Of a stretch of 64,000 nucleotides of DNA, positions 48,889-57,974 are shown one piece after another. Source of the stretch: Micromonospora gifhornensis (GTDB lineage: Bacteria > Actinomycetota > Actinomycetes > Mycobacteriales > Micromonosporaceae); contig NZ_BOPA01000011.1 of assembly GCF_016863515.1 (NCBI RefSeq), forward strand, positions 124,001 to 188,000. Direction: 5' to 3'. Each line of letters begins with the position of its first letter. Position 1 is the stretch's first letter. The notes below the pieces were generated by a model. That model had not been told where the DNA came from. It made no database searches and saw only the letters and a program-made list of their open reading frames with translations. A program made the translations under genes and the position numbers.

Positions 48889-49512
48889 GCGTACCACCAG
48901 GTCGGCCCGGTCGGCGGTGCCGGTCACCAGCGCGGCGTTGACCTCGTCGCTGCCCAGCGCCCACGCCTGCGCCTCCTCGGTGGAGCGTCCGTACGCGACG
49001 TGCCGTTCGACCAGCCGCCGGTGCCGCAGCTCCGCGTCCAGATCGAGGAACCACGCCTCGTGCAGCAACGAGCGCACCTCGTCCCAGGGCCACTGCGGGA
49101 CCAGCAGGTAGTTGCCCTCGGTCACCACCAGCCGGACCTCCGGCGGCACCTCGATCGCCCCGGCGATCGGCTCCTCCAGGTCACGGCGGAACTCGGGCGC
49201 CCAGACCGAGGTGGGCTCCTTGCGCTTGAGTCGACGCAGCAGCGAGACGTAACCGTTGGCGTCGAAGGTGTCGACAGCGCCCTTGCGCGTGGCCCGGCCG
49301 AGCCGGTGCAGCTCAGCCTGGGCCAGGTGGAAGCCGTCCATCGGCACCAGCCGGGCGGCCGGGCCGAGGGCCGCCACCACCTGCGCGGCCAGGGTGGACT
49401 TGCCGGCACCGGGCGCACCGGTGATGCCGAGCAGCTGACGAGGACCGGCGTCGGCGAGCGTACGGGCCCGGGCCAGCAACTCCTCGACCGGCAACACCTG
49501 GGCGGCGGGCAT
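48865..49512 (-). CDS. P-loop nucleoside/phosphotransfer kinase (uridine kinase-like)
   Basis: This is a 215-residue protein. Walker A is GAPGAGKST at 32-40, then the DGFH motif of the phosphoribulokinase/uridine kinase superfamily (PMDGFHLAQAELHRLGR) and VVTEGNYLLV as Walker B-like strand. A LID-like segment follows (RHRRLVERHVAYGRSTEE). Bacterial members are annotated as nucleoside or pantothenate-like kinases; substrate is not readable. ATG overlaps the SIMPL gene stop by one base (TGATG), indicating coupling. Confidence 0.88.
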   Translation of the reverse strand: MPAAQVLPVEELLARARTLADAGPRQLLGITGAPGAGKSTLAAQVVAALGPAARLVPMDGFHLAQAELHRLGRATRKGAVDTFDANGYVSLLRRLKRKEPTSVWAPEFRRDLEEPIAGAIEVPPEVRLVVTEGNYLLVPQWPWDEVRSLLHEAWFLDLDAELRHRRLVERHVAYGRSTEEAQAWALGSDEVNAALVTGTADRADLVVRLAEPPPG

Positions 49513-50156
49513 CAGGACAGCGCCGGCCGGGTGATCGCGAACCGGGCCCGCACGGCGGCGTGCACCTGCTGCGGCTGCGGGTCGAAGTCCAGCTGTGGCG
49601 GGCCGCCGGCGGTGGTCTCGGCGTCGAACGCCATCCGCATCATCTGCGGCTGGACGCTGCCGCCCTCGTCGGCCAACTCGATCAGATCGGTGACCTGGGC
49701 ACCGAGCGCCTCCGCGTACTCGCGGGCGCGTTGCACCGCGTCGGTGAGCGCATCGTGGCGGGCCGCCCGGTAGGTCGGGCTGTCCGGGCGCAACGACCAC
49801 CACGGACCGGCCACCTCGACCTGATCCTGGTCGGCCAGGCGCAGCATCACCTCGCCGAGGGCGGTGAAGTCGGTGACCGTCACCGTGGTCACCACCGAGC
49901 CGTGCCAGGCCACCACCCGCTCGCCGGAGCGCCGGGTCTCGGGCCGCACCCGCAGGTCCCCGGTTTCCCGACGATCGATCGACGACTCGGCGGCGTCCAG
50001 CAGCACCCGGATCGCGGCGGCCCGCTCGGCCAGCCGGGTCAGGACGACTTCCCGGTCGCGGTCCCGGGCCAGCGCGGTGACCGTGAACTGGGCAACCTCG
50101 GGATCGACCTCACGGTAGGCCTCGCCGCGTACCGTCACCACCGGTCCGTCCACCAT
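49512..50156 (-). CDS. SIMPL domain (DUF541) protein
   Basis: The 214-residue protein contains the DUF541/SIMPL pattern: VTVRGEAYREVDPEVAQFTV, then RVLLDA and LRVRPETRRSGERVVAW. The segment TVTVTDFTALGEVMLRLADQ and the C-terminal RAREYAEALGAQV are also typical. There is no signal peptide, unlike the periplasmic Gram-negative members, so it is probably cytoplasmic. Function is unknown. It is first in a two-gene unit with the kinase (1-bp overlap). Confidence 0.88.
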   Translation of the reverse strand: MVDGPVVTVRGEAYREVDPEVAQFTVTALARDRDREVVLTRLAERAAAIRVLLDAAESSIDRRETGDLRVRPETRRSGERVVAWHGSVVTTVTVTDFTALGEVMLRLADQDQVEVAGPWWSLRPDSPTYRAARHDALTDAVQRAREYAEALGAQVTDLIELADEGGSVQPQMMRMAFDAETTAGGPPQLDFDPQPQQVHAAVRARFAITRPALS

Positions 50157-50224
50157 GCCCTCACCCTAGCGGCGGGGCTCGCGCCACGCCCACCGATGCG
50201 ACCGTAGGGCGTAGTGATCGCAGG

Positions 50225-51241
50225 TCAGGCCGGTCGTGGACGCTGCGCCCGGTAGGAGACGACGTCGCCGTCCACCCGGCAGGCACTCAGGTGCCCACCG
50301 GCCGCACCCAGCGCACCCAACCAGGCCACCTCGTCGGCGGGTGCACCTGCCAGCGGGAACGACCGGTCCTGCTCGGCGTGGGGCCGGTCGGCCAACCCCT
50401 GACGGGCGGCGGCGGCCTCGGCGTACCGGGCGGTGAGCAGTTCGGGCTCGTCGTCCCGCAGCGCCCTGGACAACTCGTCGAGGTAGCCGGTCACCTCGGC
50501 CAACGCGGCCAGCACCTCGGCCCGGTTGCCCCGCAGCATGTTCGTCGTCCGCTGCGGCGGCGTGCCGGCCACCCGGGTGCCGTCGCGGAAACTGCCCGCG
50601 GCCAGGGTGAGCACCGCGTCGCGCAGCGCAGACCGCTCGGCCGCACCGGCCAACGCCCCGGCGAGCAGATGCGGCACGTGGGAGGCGAACGCGACCACCC
50701 GGTCGTGCCGATCCGCCGCCATCGGCACCACCCGGGCGGCGAAGACCTCGGTGATCAGGGCGGTGAGTCGACGGAACGCGGCAAGCCCGTCCCGGGCCGG
50801 GCAGAGCACCCAGGCGGCCCCGGCGAACAGGTCCGGCACCGCCGCCGACAGCCCGGCCCGGTCGGTGCCGGCCATGGGATGACCGGGCACGAACCGGTGG
50901 GTGAGGCCCTGCGCCGCGGCGAACGCCGCCAACTCCGCCTTGGTGCTGCCGACATCGGTGAGCAGACAGTCCTCGCCGGTCAGCCCGGCGACCTCGACAA
51001 GCGTCGCCGGCAGGGTGGGCAGTGGCCCGCCGAGGAAGACCACGTCCCGGTCGGCCACCGCGTCGGCCAACAGGTCGGCGGTGGGTACGCCGAGCGCCCG
51101 AGCCTGCCTGCGGGTCGCCTCGTCCGGGTCCCAGCCGATCACGTCCAGCCCGGCGGCGTGCAGCCGGAGCAGCACCGAACCGCCGATCAGACCGGTGCCG
51201 AGCACCGCCGCGCGCAGTCCTGCGCCGGCCCTGACCACCAT
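50225..51241 (-). CDS. tyrA: Prephenate dehydrogenase
   Basis: The 338-residue protein has a Rossmann domain with GTGLIGGSVLLRLH and acidic VIGWDPD that selects NAD+. The prephenate motif is VPGHPMAGTDRAGL, and the all-helical dimerisation domain is in the C-terminal half (SFRDGTRVAGTPPQRTTNML). It oxidatively decarboxylates prephenate to 4-hydroxyphenylpyruvate for tyrosine. No ACT domain is seen in the remaining 60 residues, so feedback control may be indirect. ATG at 51241 has GAGG upstream; longer open frame is not TyrA-like. Confidence 0.92.
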   Translation of the reverse strand: MVVRAGAGLRAAVLGTGLIGGSVLLRLHAAGLDVIGWDPDEATRRQARALGVPTADLLADAVADRDVVFLGGPLPTLPATLVEVAGLTGEDCLLTDVGSTKAELAAFAAAQGLTHRFVPGHPMAGTDRAGLSAAVPDLFAGAAWVLCPARDGLAAFRRLTALITEVFAARVVPMAADRHDRVVAFASHVPHLLAGALAGAAERSALRDAVLTLAAGSFRDGTRVAGTPPQRTTNMLRGNRAEVLAALAEVTGYLDELSRALRDDEPELLTARYAEAAAARQGLADRPHAEQDRSFPLAGAPADEVAWLGALGAAGGHLSACRVDGDVVSYRAQRPRPA

Positions 51242-51483
51242 CGCGTACCTCGGCGTCCCGTGTCGGGCGCGGACCCGTCCGGCCCCGCGCACAGTCCCGG
51301 CCGAGGATATCGCCCGGACCAGCCGGTGTCGGGCCCGCCGCCGTGGGCCTACGACAACGACACCTGCCCGATCGAGGCGGCGCGATGTTGGGCCGTACGG
51401 GGGATATCGAAGAAGTCGATCAAGCCAATAGCTTTCCCCCGCTACCGCCCGACGCGGGCGATTCTGCACGGGGGAGGACACTC

Positions 51484-53328
51484 ATGGCAGCAACCTACCG
51501 GGCTCTCGCCTCGGTTCTCATGTTGATCGGCTTCTACGTGGTCGCGCTGCTCCAGCTCGTCGCCGTCGGCGCGCTGTTCTACTTCATCGCCACCAAGGGC
51601 AACGGCCTGGCGGCCACCAAGCTGATGTTGCCGCTGGTCATCGCGCTGGGCGCGGTGGCCGTCGGGCTCTGGAAGGCGATCCGCACCAGCCACGAACCGG
51701 CACCCGGCCTGGTGCTCGACGAACGGGACGCGCCCCAGCTCTGGTCCACCGTTCGTGAGCTGGCCACCGCGGTCGGCACCCGGGCGCCGGACGAGATCCG
51801 GCTGGTACCCGAGGTGAACGCGGCGGTCGGCGAGGAGAGTCGCCTGCTGGGACTGGTCGGTGGCCGGCGCACGCTCTACGTCGGTCTGCCTCTGCTGCAG
51901 GGGCTGCGGGTCGACCAGTTCCGCTCGGTGCTGGCCCACGAACTGGGTCACTACTCGGGCAAGCACACCCGCCTCGGCGAAGTGGCCTACCGGGGCCGGG
52001 TGGCGATCGGCACCACCATCGAACGGATCAAGCCCCGCAACCCGGTCGGCTGGATCTTCAAGGGTTACGCCAAGCTCTACCTGCTTGTCGACAACGCCGC
52101 CTCGCGGCGTCAGGAACTGGAGGCCGACCGCGCGTCGGTCCAGCTCGCCGGCCACGAGGCGGCCGCCTCCGCGCTGCGTAGCCTGCCCGCGCTCGACTCC
52201 GCCTGGAACTTCTACATGGGCGCGTACGTCGAGTCCGGCTGGGAGGCCGGGCTGGCGCCGGACGACCTCTTCGGTGGCTTCGGTCAACTGCTCCAGGGCC
52301 GACGGGAGCAGCTTGAGAAGCTCCGTGCGGAGACGCCGGACCGGGAGACGTCACGCTGGGACACCCACCCGCCGATCGGCGTCCGGATCGACGCGATGGC
52401 ACAACTGCCGCTCGTCGCCGGGGCAGCTGACGAACGTCCGGCTGCGAGCATGCTCACCGACGTCTCCGGCGCCGGCCGCCGACTGCAGAGCATCGTGATC
52501 GAGCAGGGCGACCGCCAGGTGCTGCCGTGGCCCGATTTCACCCACGCCGCCATCACCGCCGGTCAGCAACGTCAGGTGGACGGGATCTACCGGGCTGCGG
52601 GCCGGTTCACCGGCGCGGCCACGCCGGGCCTGACGACCGTTCTCGACCTGGTACGGGACCGCCGGCTCGGCGAATTCGCCGAACAGTTCTTCGACGACGC
52701 CACCGGCGAGGAGGCCGCGGTCAGGTTCGCCGGGCCGATGGAGCTGTTGCTGAGCAACGCCGCCATCCGTGCCGACCGCGCCCGCTGGCTGCTCTCCTGG
52801 ACCGGTCCGGCGCAGTTCGTCGGCGTCGACGGCGAACCGCTGCACCTCGCCGAGATCGCCAAGCTCGCCGTCGACCCGCAGACCCTGGACGAGGCGCTGG
52901 CCCGGCTCACCGAACTCGGCGTCGACGTGACCGTGGCGACAGTCGTGCAGGCCCGGGCCAACGCCGACAACGCCGGGGTGATCGGCGCCATCGGCAACGT
53001 GAAGATCGACGGTACGGAGCACGACCTGCTGATCCTCGACCGTGGCCTGATCCTGGTCGGAGACCCGGGCAAGGCACGTGACGGGGAGAAGCGACTCACC
53101 GAACTGCTGGAGTCGACGCCGATCTCGCAACTCGCCCGCTGGCACCAGTTCCTCCCCTACGAGGAGGTGACGTCGGTGACGGTGACCAGGGAGATCCCGC
53201 TCAAGGCCGAGCTGACCCTGCACGACGGTCGCGTCCTCGCCCTGCAGGAGCTCTACGGCAGCGTCCTGCTGGAGCGCCGCAGCCGGGACAACCTGCTGCG
53301 GGTCTTCGAGCGCATCAACGGCGCCTGA
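51484..53328 (+). CDS. Membrane M48 family metallopeptidase
   Basis: The 614-residue protein has two N-terminal membrane helices (LASVLMLIGFYVVALLQLVA and LMLPLVIALGAVAVGLW), then a zinc protease domain with H152-E153-L-G-H156 in VLAHELGHYSGKH. The third ligand Glu is in RRQELEADRASVQLAG. The last 250 residues are a soluble region with no recognised domain that includes a pair of beta-rich segments. It is related to HtpX/Ste24 peptidases that process or degrade membrane proteins. RBS GGGGGAGG precedes the ATG. Confidence 0.9.
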   Translation: MAATYRALASVLMLIGFYVVALLQLVAVGALFYFIATKGNGLAATKLMLPLVIALGAVAVGLWKAIRTSHEPAPGLVLDERDAPQLWSTVRELATAVGTRAPDEIRLVPEVNAAVGEESRLLGLVGGRRTLYVGLPLLQGLRVDQFRSVLAHELGHYSGKHTRLGEVAYRGRVAIGTTIERIKPRNPVGWIFKGYAKLYLLVDNAASRRQELEADRASVQLAGHEAAASALRSLPALDSAWNFYMGAYVESGWEAGLAPDDLFGGFGQLLQGRREQLEKLRAETPDRETSRWDTHPPIGVRIDAMAQLPLVAGAADERPAASMLTDVSGAGRRLQSIVIEQGDRQVLPWPDFTHAAITAGQQRQVDGIYRAAGRFTGAATPGLTTVLDLVRDRRLGEFAEQFFDDATGEEAAVRFAGPMELLLSNAAIRADRARWLLSWTGPAQFVGVDGEPLHLAEIAKLAVDPQTLDEALARLTELGVDVTVATVVQARANADNAGVIGAIGNVKIDGTEHDLLILDRGLILVGDPGKARDGEKRLTELLESTPISQLARWHQFLPYEEVTSVTVTREIPLKAELTLHDGRVLALQELYGSVLLERRSRDNLLRVFERINGA

Positions 53329-53336
53329 CTGCGCCG

Positions 53337-53380
53337 TCCTCCCCGCCGATCCGGCAGGTCAGCGGGATCGGCGGGGAGGA
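53337..53380. terminator. Bidirectional terminator between the M48 gene and dapC
   Basis: A perfect 16-bp stem (arms TCCTCCCCGCCGATCC and complement) encloses a 12-nt loop between convergent genes, 8 bp after one stop and 13 bp before the other. Confidence 0.85.
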
Positions 53381-53393
53381 ACGTGCGGGTCGG

Positions 53394-54503
53394 TCAGAGC
53401 TCGGCGAGGCGGGCGGCGACGGCGGCGATCCGCTCGTCGGACTCGGTGAGCGCGGCCCGGACGTACTGGCGGGCACCGGGACCGTAGAAGACACCGGCGG
53501 CGACCAGGATGCCCCGTCGGGCCAGCCAGTCGACGGTGTCCCAGCAGTCCTCGTCGCGGGTCAGCCAGAGGTAGAGCCCCGCCTCGGAATGCTCGACCCG
53601 GAACCCGGCGTTCGTGAAGGCCGACCACAGCGTCTCGCGTCGCGCGCGGTAGCGCTCCCGCTGCTCGGCGGCGTGTTCTTCGTCACTCAGGGCGGCCACC
53701 ATCGCCGCCTGCACGGGTGCCGGCACGATCATCCCCGCGTGTTTGCGGATCTTGAGCAGCTCCGCCACCAGGGCCGGATCGCCCGCCACGAATCCCGCTC
53801 GGTAGCCGGCGAGGTTGGATCGCTTGGACAGCGAGTGCACCGCCAGGACCGAGTCGTACGAGTCGCCGCAGACCTCAGGCGCAAGCACCGACACCGGTTG
53901 CGCCGTCCAGCCCAACGGCAGGTAGCACTCGTCGCTGGCGACCACCGCGCCACGCTCCCGCGCCCAGTCCACCACCTTGCGCAGGTGACTGACCGGCAGC
54001 ACCCGCCCGGTCGGGTTACCCGGAGAGTTCACCCAGACGAGGCGTACCCGGGAGGTCGGCCCGACCGCGGTCAACGAATCGGCGCGTACGGTGGTGGCCC
54101 CCGCCAGCCGAACCCCGTCCTCGTAGGTCGGGTAGGCGACCGAGGGCACCACCACCACGTCGCCCGGCCCCAGCCCGAGCAGGGTGGGCAGCCAGGCGAC
54201 CAACTCCTTCGAGCCGATCGTCGGCAGCACCCCGAGCCCGTCCGGCCGGGCACCACAGGAGCGGATCACCCAGGCGGTGATCGCCTCCCGTAGCGCGACG
54301 GTGCCGGCCGTCAACGGATAACCCGGAGCGTCGGCCGCGTCGGCCAGCGCCCGCTGGATCACCTCCGGGACCGGGTCGACAGGCGTACCCATGGACAGGT
54401 TGATCAAGCCGCCCGGGTGCGCCGCGGCCAGTACGGCCGCGGCGTCCAGGGTGTCCCAGGTGAAATCAGGTAGCCGTGCCGAAACCGGCGCGGGCCGGTT
54501 CAG
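53394..54503 (-). CDS. dapC: Succinyldiaminopimelate transaminase, CTG start
   Basis: This is a 369-residue fold-type I aminotransferase. The PLP lysine is in VHSLSKRSNLAGYRAG, with SPGNPTG ahead and VASDECYLPLGW for the cofactor Asp/Tyr. Family match is DapC of actinobacteria, which transfers amino groups to N-succinyl-2-amino-6-ketopimelate. No ATG, GTG or TTG fits the N-terminus. The only suitable codon is CTG at 54503, overlapping the ferredoxin stop as CTGA with GCGAGGGG ahead, giving LNRPAPVSARLPDFTWDTLD. Coupled to the ferredoxin gene. Confidence 0.92.
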   Translation of the reverse strand: MNRPAPVSARLPDFTWDTLDAAAVLAAAHPGGLINLSMGTPVDPVPEVIQRALADAADAPGYPLTAGTVALREAITAWVIRSCGARPDGLGVLPTIGSKELVAWLPTLLGLGPGDVVVVPSVAYPTYEDGVRLAGATTVRADSLTAVGPTSRVRLVWVNSPGNPTGRVLPVSHLRKVVDWARERGAVVASDECYLPLGWTAQPVSVLAPEVCGDSYDSVLAVHSLSKRSNLAGYRAGFVAGDPALVAELLKIRKHAGMIVPAPVQAAMVAALSDEEHAAEQRERYRARRETLWSAFTNAGFRVEHSEAGLYLWLTRDEDCWDTVDWLARRGILVAAGVFYGPGARQYVRAALTESDERIAAVAARLAEL

Positions 54504-54826
54504 TGCCCCTCGCCGCGCGGCGGCTGCGCGGCGACGAAGGTCGCGTCCTTCTCCACCTTGCCGATCTTCGAAGCGCCCCCGGGCGAGCCCAGGTCCTCGA
54601 AGAACTCGTAGTTGGCGCCGGTGTAGTCCTTCCACTGCTCCGGAACGTCGTCCTCGTAGAAGATCGCCTCTACCGGGCAGACAGGCTCACAGGCACCACA
54701 GTCGACGCACTCGTCGGGGTGGATGTAGAGCATCCGATTGCCCTCGTAAATGCAGTCGACCGGGCATTCCTCGATGCATGCCTTGTCGAGCACATCCACG
54801 CACGGCTCGGCGATGATGTAGGTCAC
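54500..54826 (-). CDS. fdxA: Seven-iron ferredoxin
   Basis: The 108-residue protein has eight cysteines (C9, C17, C21, C25; C40, C43, C46, C50) in EPCVDVLDKACIEECPVDCI and DECVDCGACEPVC. This is the 3Fe-4S plus 4Fe-4S FdxA pattern. GTG start has GGAGGAG upstream. It carries low-potential electrons; partners may include cytochromes P450 or other reductases. It precedes dapC, as fdxC precedes dapC in mycobacteria (from memory). The stop overlaps the CTG of dapC. Confidence 0.94.
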   Translation of the reverse strand: MTYIIAEPCVDVLDKACIEECPVDCIYEGNRMLYIHPDECVDCGACEPVCPVEAIFYEDDVPEQWKDYTGANYEFFEDLGSPGGASKIGKVEKDATFVAAQPPRGEGH

Positions 54827-54905
54827 CGGTCTTCTCCTCCGCAAGACACGCCGCGATCACCCGCGACGCTAAGAGCCTAGTATCTCGTCGGGGAGGAGGT
54901 CGATC

Positions 54906-55874
54906 GTGCTCGGAGAGCAGGATTTAGGACACCGGATCGTGGTCCGACGCGTGGTGGGCATCCGCGCCGGTCGTCCGGTCTTCTCCGACGCTCTCGGCGA
55001 ATTGGTCGAAGTGACCGATTCCTACCTCACCCTGACCACCCGTACCGGGCAGCTGCGCGTCCCGATGGCGGAGGTGCACCGCGCGAAACGGGTACCGCCG
55101 ACGCGACGCCCGGCGGCCGACGCCGTGATCGAGGTGGAACTCGCCGCCGACGAGGCCTGGCCGGCACCCACCCGCGCCCGGCTCGGTGGCTGGCTGCTGC
55201 GAGCCGCCGACGGCTGGACCGGACGGGCCAACTCCGCCCTCCCGGTCGGCGATCCGGACCGACCGCTGCCGGCCGCGCTGGACGCGGTCGAGCGCTGGTA
55301 CGCCGACCAGGGCCAGCCGCCGCTGGTCACCACTCCCCTGCCGCTGGCCGCACCGGTCGGCGCCGAACTCGACAGGCGCGGCTGGGACAGCCGCCCGCCG
55401 GTGCTGGTGCAGACCGTCGGGCTGACCGTCCTCACCACCCCACCCGACGCGGCACCGCAGGACGCGCGCCCGGCCGTCATCGAGCTTGCCGGGGCACCCT
55501 CGGACGAGTGGCTCGCGGTGGCGGCCAGCCGCAAGGGCGGGCTACCCGCGGCCGCCCGGCACGTGCTCACCGCCGTGGACCAGGTCCGCTTCGCCCACGC
55601 GTACGTCGACGGGACGCTGGTGGCCGTCGGCCGGGGCACGGTGACCGGGCAGGGCCGCTGGCTGGGGCTGTCGTTGATCGAGGTGCTGCCCGCCGCCCGT
55701 GGTCAGGGTCACGCCACCGCCGTGACCCGGGCGCTGGGCCGGTGGGCCGAGGCGGCGGGCGCGACCGACGCCTTCCTCCAGGTGGAGCAGCACAACACCG
55801 CCGCGGTCGCGCTCTACCGCAAGCTCGGCTTCACCACCCACCACACCTACCGCACCCGCTTCACCCCAGGCTGA
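54906..55874 (+). CDS. GNAT family N-acetyltransferase with N-terminal small domain
   Basis: This is a 322-residue protein. The first 65 residues form a small beta-barrel-like domain (RIVVRRVVGIRAGRPVFSDA with DSYLTLTTRTGQLRVPMAEV). A degenerate and then a full GNAT domain follow. The acetyl-CoA loop is VLPAARGQGHATAVTRALGR, and the C-terminal strand is VEQHNTAAVALYRKLGFTTH. Substrate is unknown. Start GTG with GGGGAGGAGG. Divergent from fdxA, only 79 bp apart, so promoters may share the gap. Confidence 0.88.
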   Translation: MLGEQDLGHRIVVRRVVGIRAGRPVFSDALGELVEVTDSYLTLTTRTGQLRVPMAEVHRAKRVPPTRRPAADAVIEVELAADEAWPAPTRARLGGWLLRAADGWTGRANSALPVGDPDRPLPAALDAVERWYADQGQPPLVTTPLPLAAPVGAELDRRGWDSRPPVLVQTVGLTVLTTPPDAAPQDARPAVIELAGAPSDEWLAVAASRKGGLPAAARHVLTAVDQVRFAHAYVDGTLVAVGRGTVTGQGRWLGLSLIEVLPAARGQGHATAVTRALGRWAEAAGATDAFLQVEQHNTAAVALYRKLGFTTHHTYRTRFTPG

Positions 55875-55909
55875 CCAGCGTCAGCGTCAGCACCCGGCGG
55901 GCGTCCAGG

Positions 55910-55966
55910 CCAGCGCACGGCAGTCGCCCACGCCAGCGCACGGCGGTCGCCAGCGCACGGCGGTCG
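55910..55966. repeat. 17-bp direct repeats, three copies
   Basis: CCAGCGCACGGCAGTCG (55910) and two copies of CCAGCGCACGGCGGTCG (55933, 55950), the last two directly adjacent. The array ends against the stop codon of the reverse-strand membrane protein gene. Confidence 0.8.
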
Positions 55967-56431
55967 TCAGCGGCGCACGATGCGGCGGGGCTTGACCCCG
56001 CCGGACTCGGCGTACCGCTGCAGCCGCCGCGAGCGGTAGTCCCGGCCCAGCGTGGTGAGCAGCAGGTGACCCAGGATCGCGCCGAGGCTCGTCGCCACCA
56101 GGTAGAGCAGGATCTGCCAGAAGAACGTGGCGCTGCCACCGCCGAACGGGTTCTGGCCGACCAGCAACGGCCCCACCAGCATGGTCAGCGCGAGCGCCAT
56201 GCCGATCGCGGCGGCGACCTCCACGCCCCACTGCGCCGGTGGCCGCGACTGCCCCCAGGCGACCGCGGTCCCCGCCAGGATCAACCCGATCACCACGAAC
56301 ATCCCGAGCGTCACTCGGTCGGCGGCCGCCTCGTCACCGTCGAAGCCGAACCGGATGATCAACCGGGCGACCACGTTGACTGCGAACAGCGCAATCGTCA
56401 ATGCTCCGACTGCGCGCCACCGCTGACCCAT
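55967..56431 (-). CDS. Small four-helix membrane protein
   Basis: The 154-residue protein has four likely membrane segments (ALTIALFAVNVVARLIIRFG, VTLGMFVVIGLILAGTAVAW, AAAIGMALALTMLVGPLLVG, FFWQILLYLVATSLGAILGH) and a basic C-terminal tail (RRLQRYAESGGVKPRRIVRR). No catalytic motif or family known to me. The segment between helices 3 and 4 (NPFGGGSAT) is probably outside. Position beside mshB genes suggests no particular role. Confidence 0.7.
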   Translation of the reverse strand: MGQRWRAVGALTIALFAVNVVARLIIRFGFDGDEAAADRVTLGMFVVIGLILAGTAVAWGQSRPPAQWGVEVAAAIGMALALTMLVGPLLVGQNPFGGGSATFFWQILLYLVATSLGAILGHLLLTTLGRDYRSRRLQRYAESGGVKPRRIVRR

Positions 56432-56509
56432 CGCACGCCTCCCGCCGTACCCGTCCGCCCTCGTGGCGGACTCCTGGCAGGAATATCTACCACTCGCGCC
56501 GTGTCGGCG

Positions 56510-56965
56510 TCACCGACCGGATGCCGCAGGCCCCGCGACGATCGACCGGAACGCCATCACCGCGAAGGCCATCACGCCGGCCACCACCAGGATCAACCCG
56601 ACCCAGTTGCCGATCAGCAGCACGTCACCCTCGTTGGTCCGATCGGCGGCGGCCACCATGATCACCACCCAGGGCACCGCAGGCAGGGCCACCGCCCAGC
56701 GCCGCCCCACCGCCTCGATGGCGAACCAGCTCAGCGTGACGTTCACGACCACCGCCACGAGCGCCGCCAGGCCGACCAGGTAACCGCCGATCCGCAGCGG
56801 CGCGAGCAGCAACTCCAGGACCGCCGTGACCGCACCGGCGACGACGACCACGACCCCGCCGGCAACCCGCAGCCCGACGTCGAGGAACCGCGACACCCGC
56901 GTGGACCGAGGCGGCGGCGGCAGTTGCTCCTGCGGGGCGACGGACATCGCGGCGGGCGAGGTCAC
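56510..56965 (-). CDS. Membrane protein coupled to mshB
   Basis: The 151-residue protein starts with a GTG overlapping the mshB stop as GTGA. A Pro-rich N-terminus ([19 protein letters not shown]) precedes four hydrophobic segments ([76 protein letters not shown]). No motif was recognised. The overlap implies translation with mshB; a role in mycothiol biology is a guess only. Confidence 0.75.
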   Translation of the reverse strand: MTSPAAMSVAPQEQLPPPPRSTRVSRFLDVGLRVAGGVVVVVAGAVTAVLELLLAPLRIGGYLVGLAALVAVVVNVTLSWFAIEAVGRRWAVALPAVPWVVIMVAAADRTNEGDVLLIGNWVGLILVVAGVMAFAVMAFRSIVAGPAASGR

Positions 56966-57879
56966 CGTTGACCGGCCGAGACGACCGCTGTCGGCTGGGA
57001 GGCCCCGCCGACGTCCAGCCCGGAGAACAGGTCGGCTTCCCAACCGTACGGGCCGCTGCCCGGACCCTTCGCCCCCACCGCGAGGGTGAAGTACTCCACC
57101 CCCATGAACTCGGCGCCGAAGTTGCCGGCGATGGTGTAGAGCCAGGAGGTGGCCGGGATCTGGGTGGCGTGGGCCCGCATCGCCGCCTCCTTCGCCGCAT
57201 GCTGCTCGGTGGCGTCGATCCGCGCCGCGATCTGCTCGTCCGGCGTGCAGAACGGCAGCTCGGTCGCGTCGGTGATGCCGGCGAACGGATTGTCCGACGA
57301 CTCCTCGAAGTGCGTCATGCCCGCCTCCAGGACGCTCTGCGGCATCGCCGTCCAGTAGACCTTCGCCGGGGCGAGGCCCTCCTGCGCGGCCAGCTCGATC
57401 GCCCGCATCGTCACCCGGTTGGCCTGGATGTGGTCCGGGTGGCCGTAGAACCCATTCTCGTCGTACGTGATGACGACCTGTGGGCGGATCTCGCGGATGA
57501 CCTCCAGCAGGTAACCGGCGGCCTCGTCGAGGTCGGCCTGCCAGAACGCGCGGGGATGCTGGTTGGTGGACAGGCCCATCATGCCGGAGTCCCGGTAGCG
57601 GCCCGCCCCGCCGAGGAAGCGGTGGTCGGTGACGCCGAGTGCGGCGCACGCGCCGGCCAGCTCGGCGATCCGGTACCCGCCGAGCTGATCCGCCTCGGCG
57701 GCGGCGAGCCCGGCCAGCTCCGGGACGTGGATCTCACCCTCCTCACCCAGGGTGCAGGTGATCAGGGTGACGTGAGCACCCTCGGCCGCGTAGTGGGCCA
57801 TCGTCGAACCGGTGCCGATGGACTCGTCGTCGGGGTGCGCGTGGACCAGCAGCAGGCGGCGGTCAGGCAGCGTCGTCAC
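56962..57879 (-). CDS. mshB: Mycothiol biosynthesis deacetylase MshB
   Basis: This is a 305-residue LmbE/PIG-L family enzyme. Zinc motif H15-P-D-D18-E is in [20 protein letters not shown], and the second motif is [12 protein letters not shown]. It deacetylates GlcNAc-inositol to GlcN-inositol, the third step of mycothiol synthesis. The GTG at 57879 gives [19 protein letters not shown] and a length close to the M. tuberculosis enzyme (303 residues, from memory). A TAGAGT -10 lies 7 nt upstream, so the mRNA may be leaderless. GTGs at 57888 and upstream would lengthen it. Mrx1 in the same window uses the product pathway. Confidence 0.94.
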   Translation of the reverse strand: MTTLPDRRLLLVHAHPDDESIGTGSTMAHYAAEGAHVTLITCTLGEEGEIHVPELAGLAAAEADQLGGYRIAELAGACAALGVTDHRFLGGAGRYRDSGMMGLSTNQHPRAFWQADLDEAAGYLLEVIREIRPQVVITYDENGFYGHPDHIQANRVTMRAIELAAQEGLAPAKVYWTAMPQSVLEAGMTHFEESSDNPFAGITDATELPFCTPDEQIAARIDATEQHAAKEAAMRAHATQIPATSWLYTIAGNFGAEFMGVEYFTLAVGAKGPGSGPYGWEADLFSGLDVGGASQPTAVVSAGQR

Positions 57880-57886
57880 GACGGTC

Positions 57887-57892
57887 ACTCTA
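57887..57892 (-). promoter_or_regulatory. Probable -10 of leaderless mshB transcript
   Basis: TAGAGT on the reverse strand ends 7 nt before the mshB GTG. It is one of a divergent pair with the site at 57962. Confidence 0.45.
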
Positions 57893-57961
57893 ACCGGCGG
57901 TTTGTCCGCGCCAGCCCTGACGCGTCCGCTCAGGTCGGTCACATCGCGCTGCCCACGGGCC

Positions 57962-57967
57962 TACCAT
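57962..57967 (+). promoter_or_regulatory. Probable -10 of leaderless S9 peptidase transcript
   Basis: TACCAT ends 7 nt before the GTG start. GTCACA 18 nt further upstream is a possible -35 (4 of 6 matches to TTGACA). No ribosome binding site is present. Confidence 0.5.
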
Positions 57968-57974
57968 CTGGCCT

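Noticed and set aside
47073..48941. 622-codon forward frame inside the split-hydrolase gene
   Set aside because: Shifted frame with Arg/Pro/His-rich translation; the +1 frame has consistent membrane helices and the GHSQGT elbow.
56510..57649. A 379-codon reading joining the mshB region with the downstream membrane protein
   Set aside because: Its first two thirds are an off-frame shadow of mshB; GTG at 56965 overlapping the mshB stop is the sensible start.
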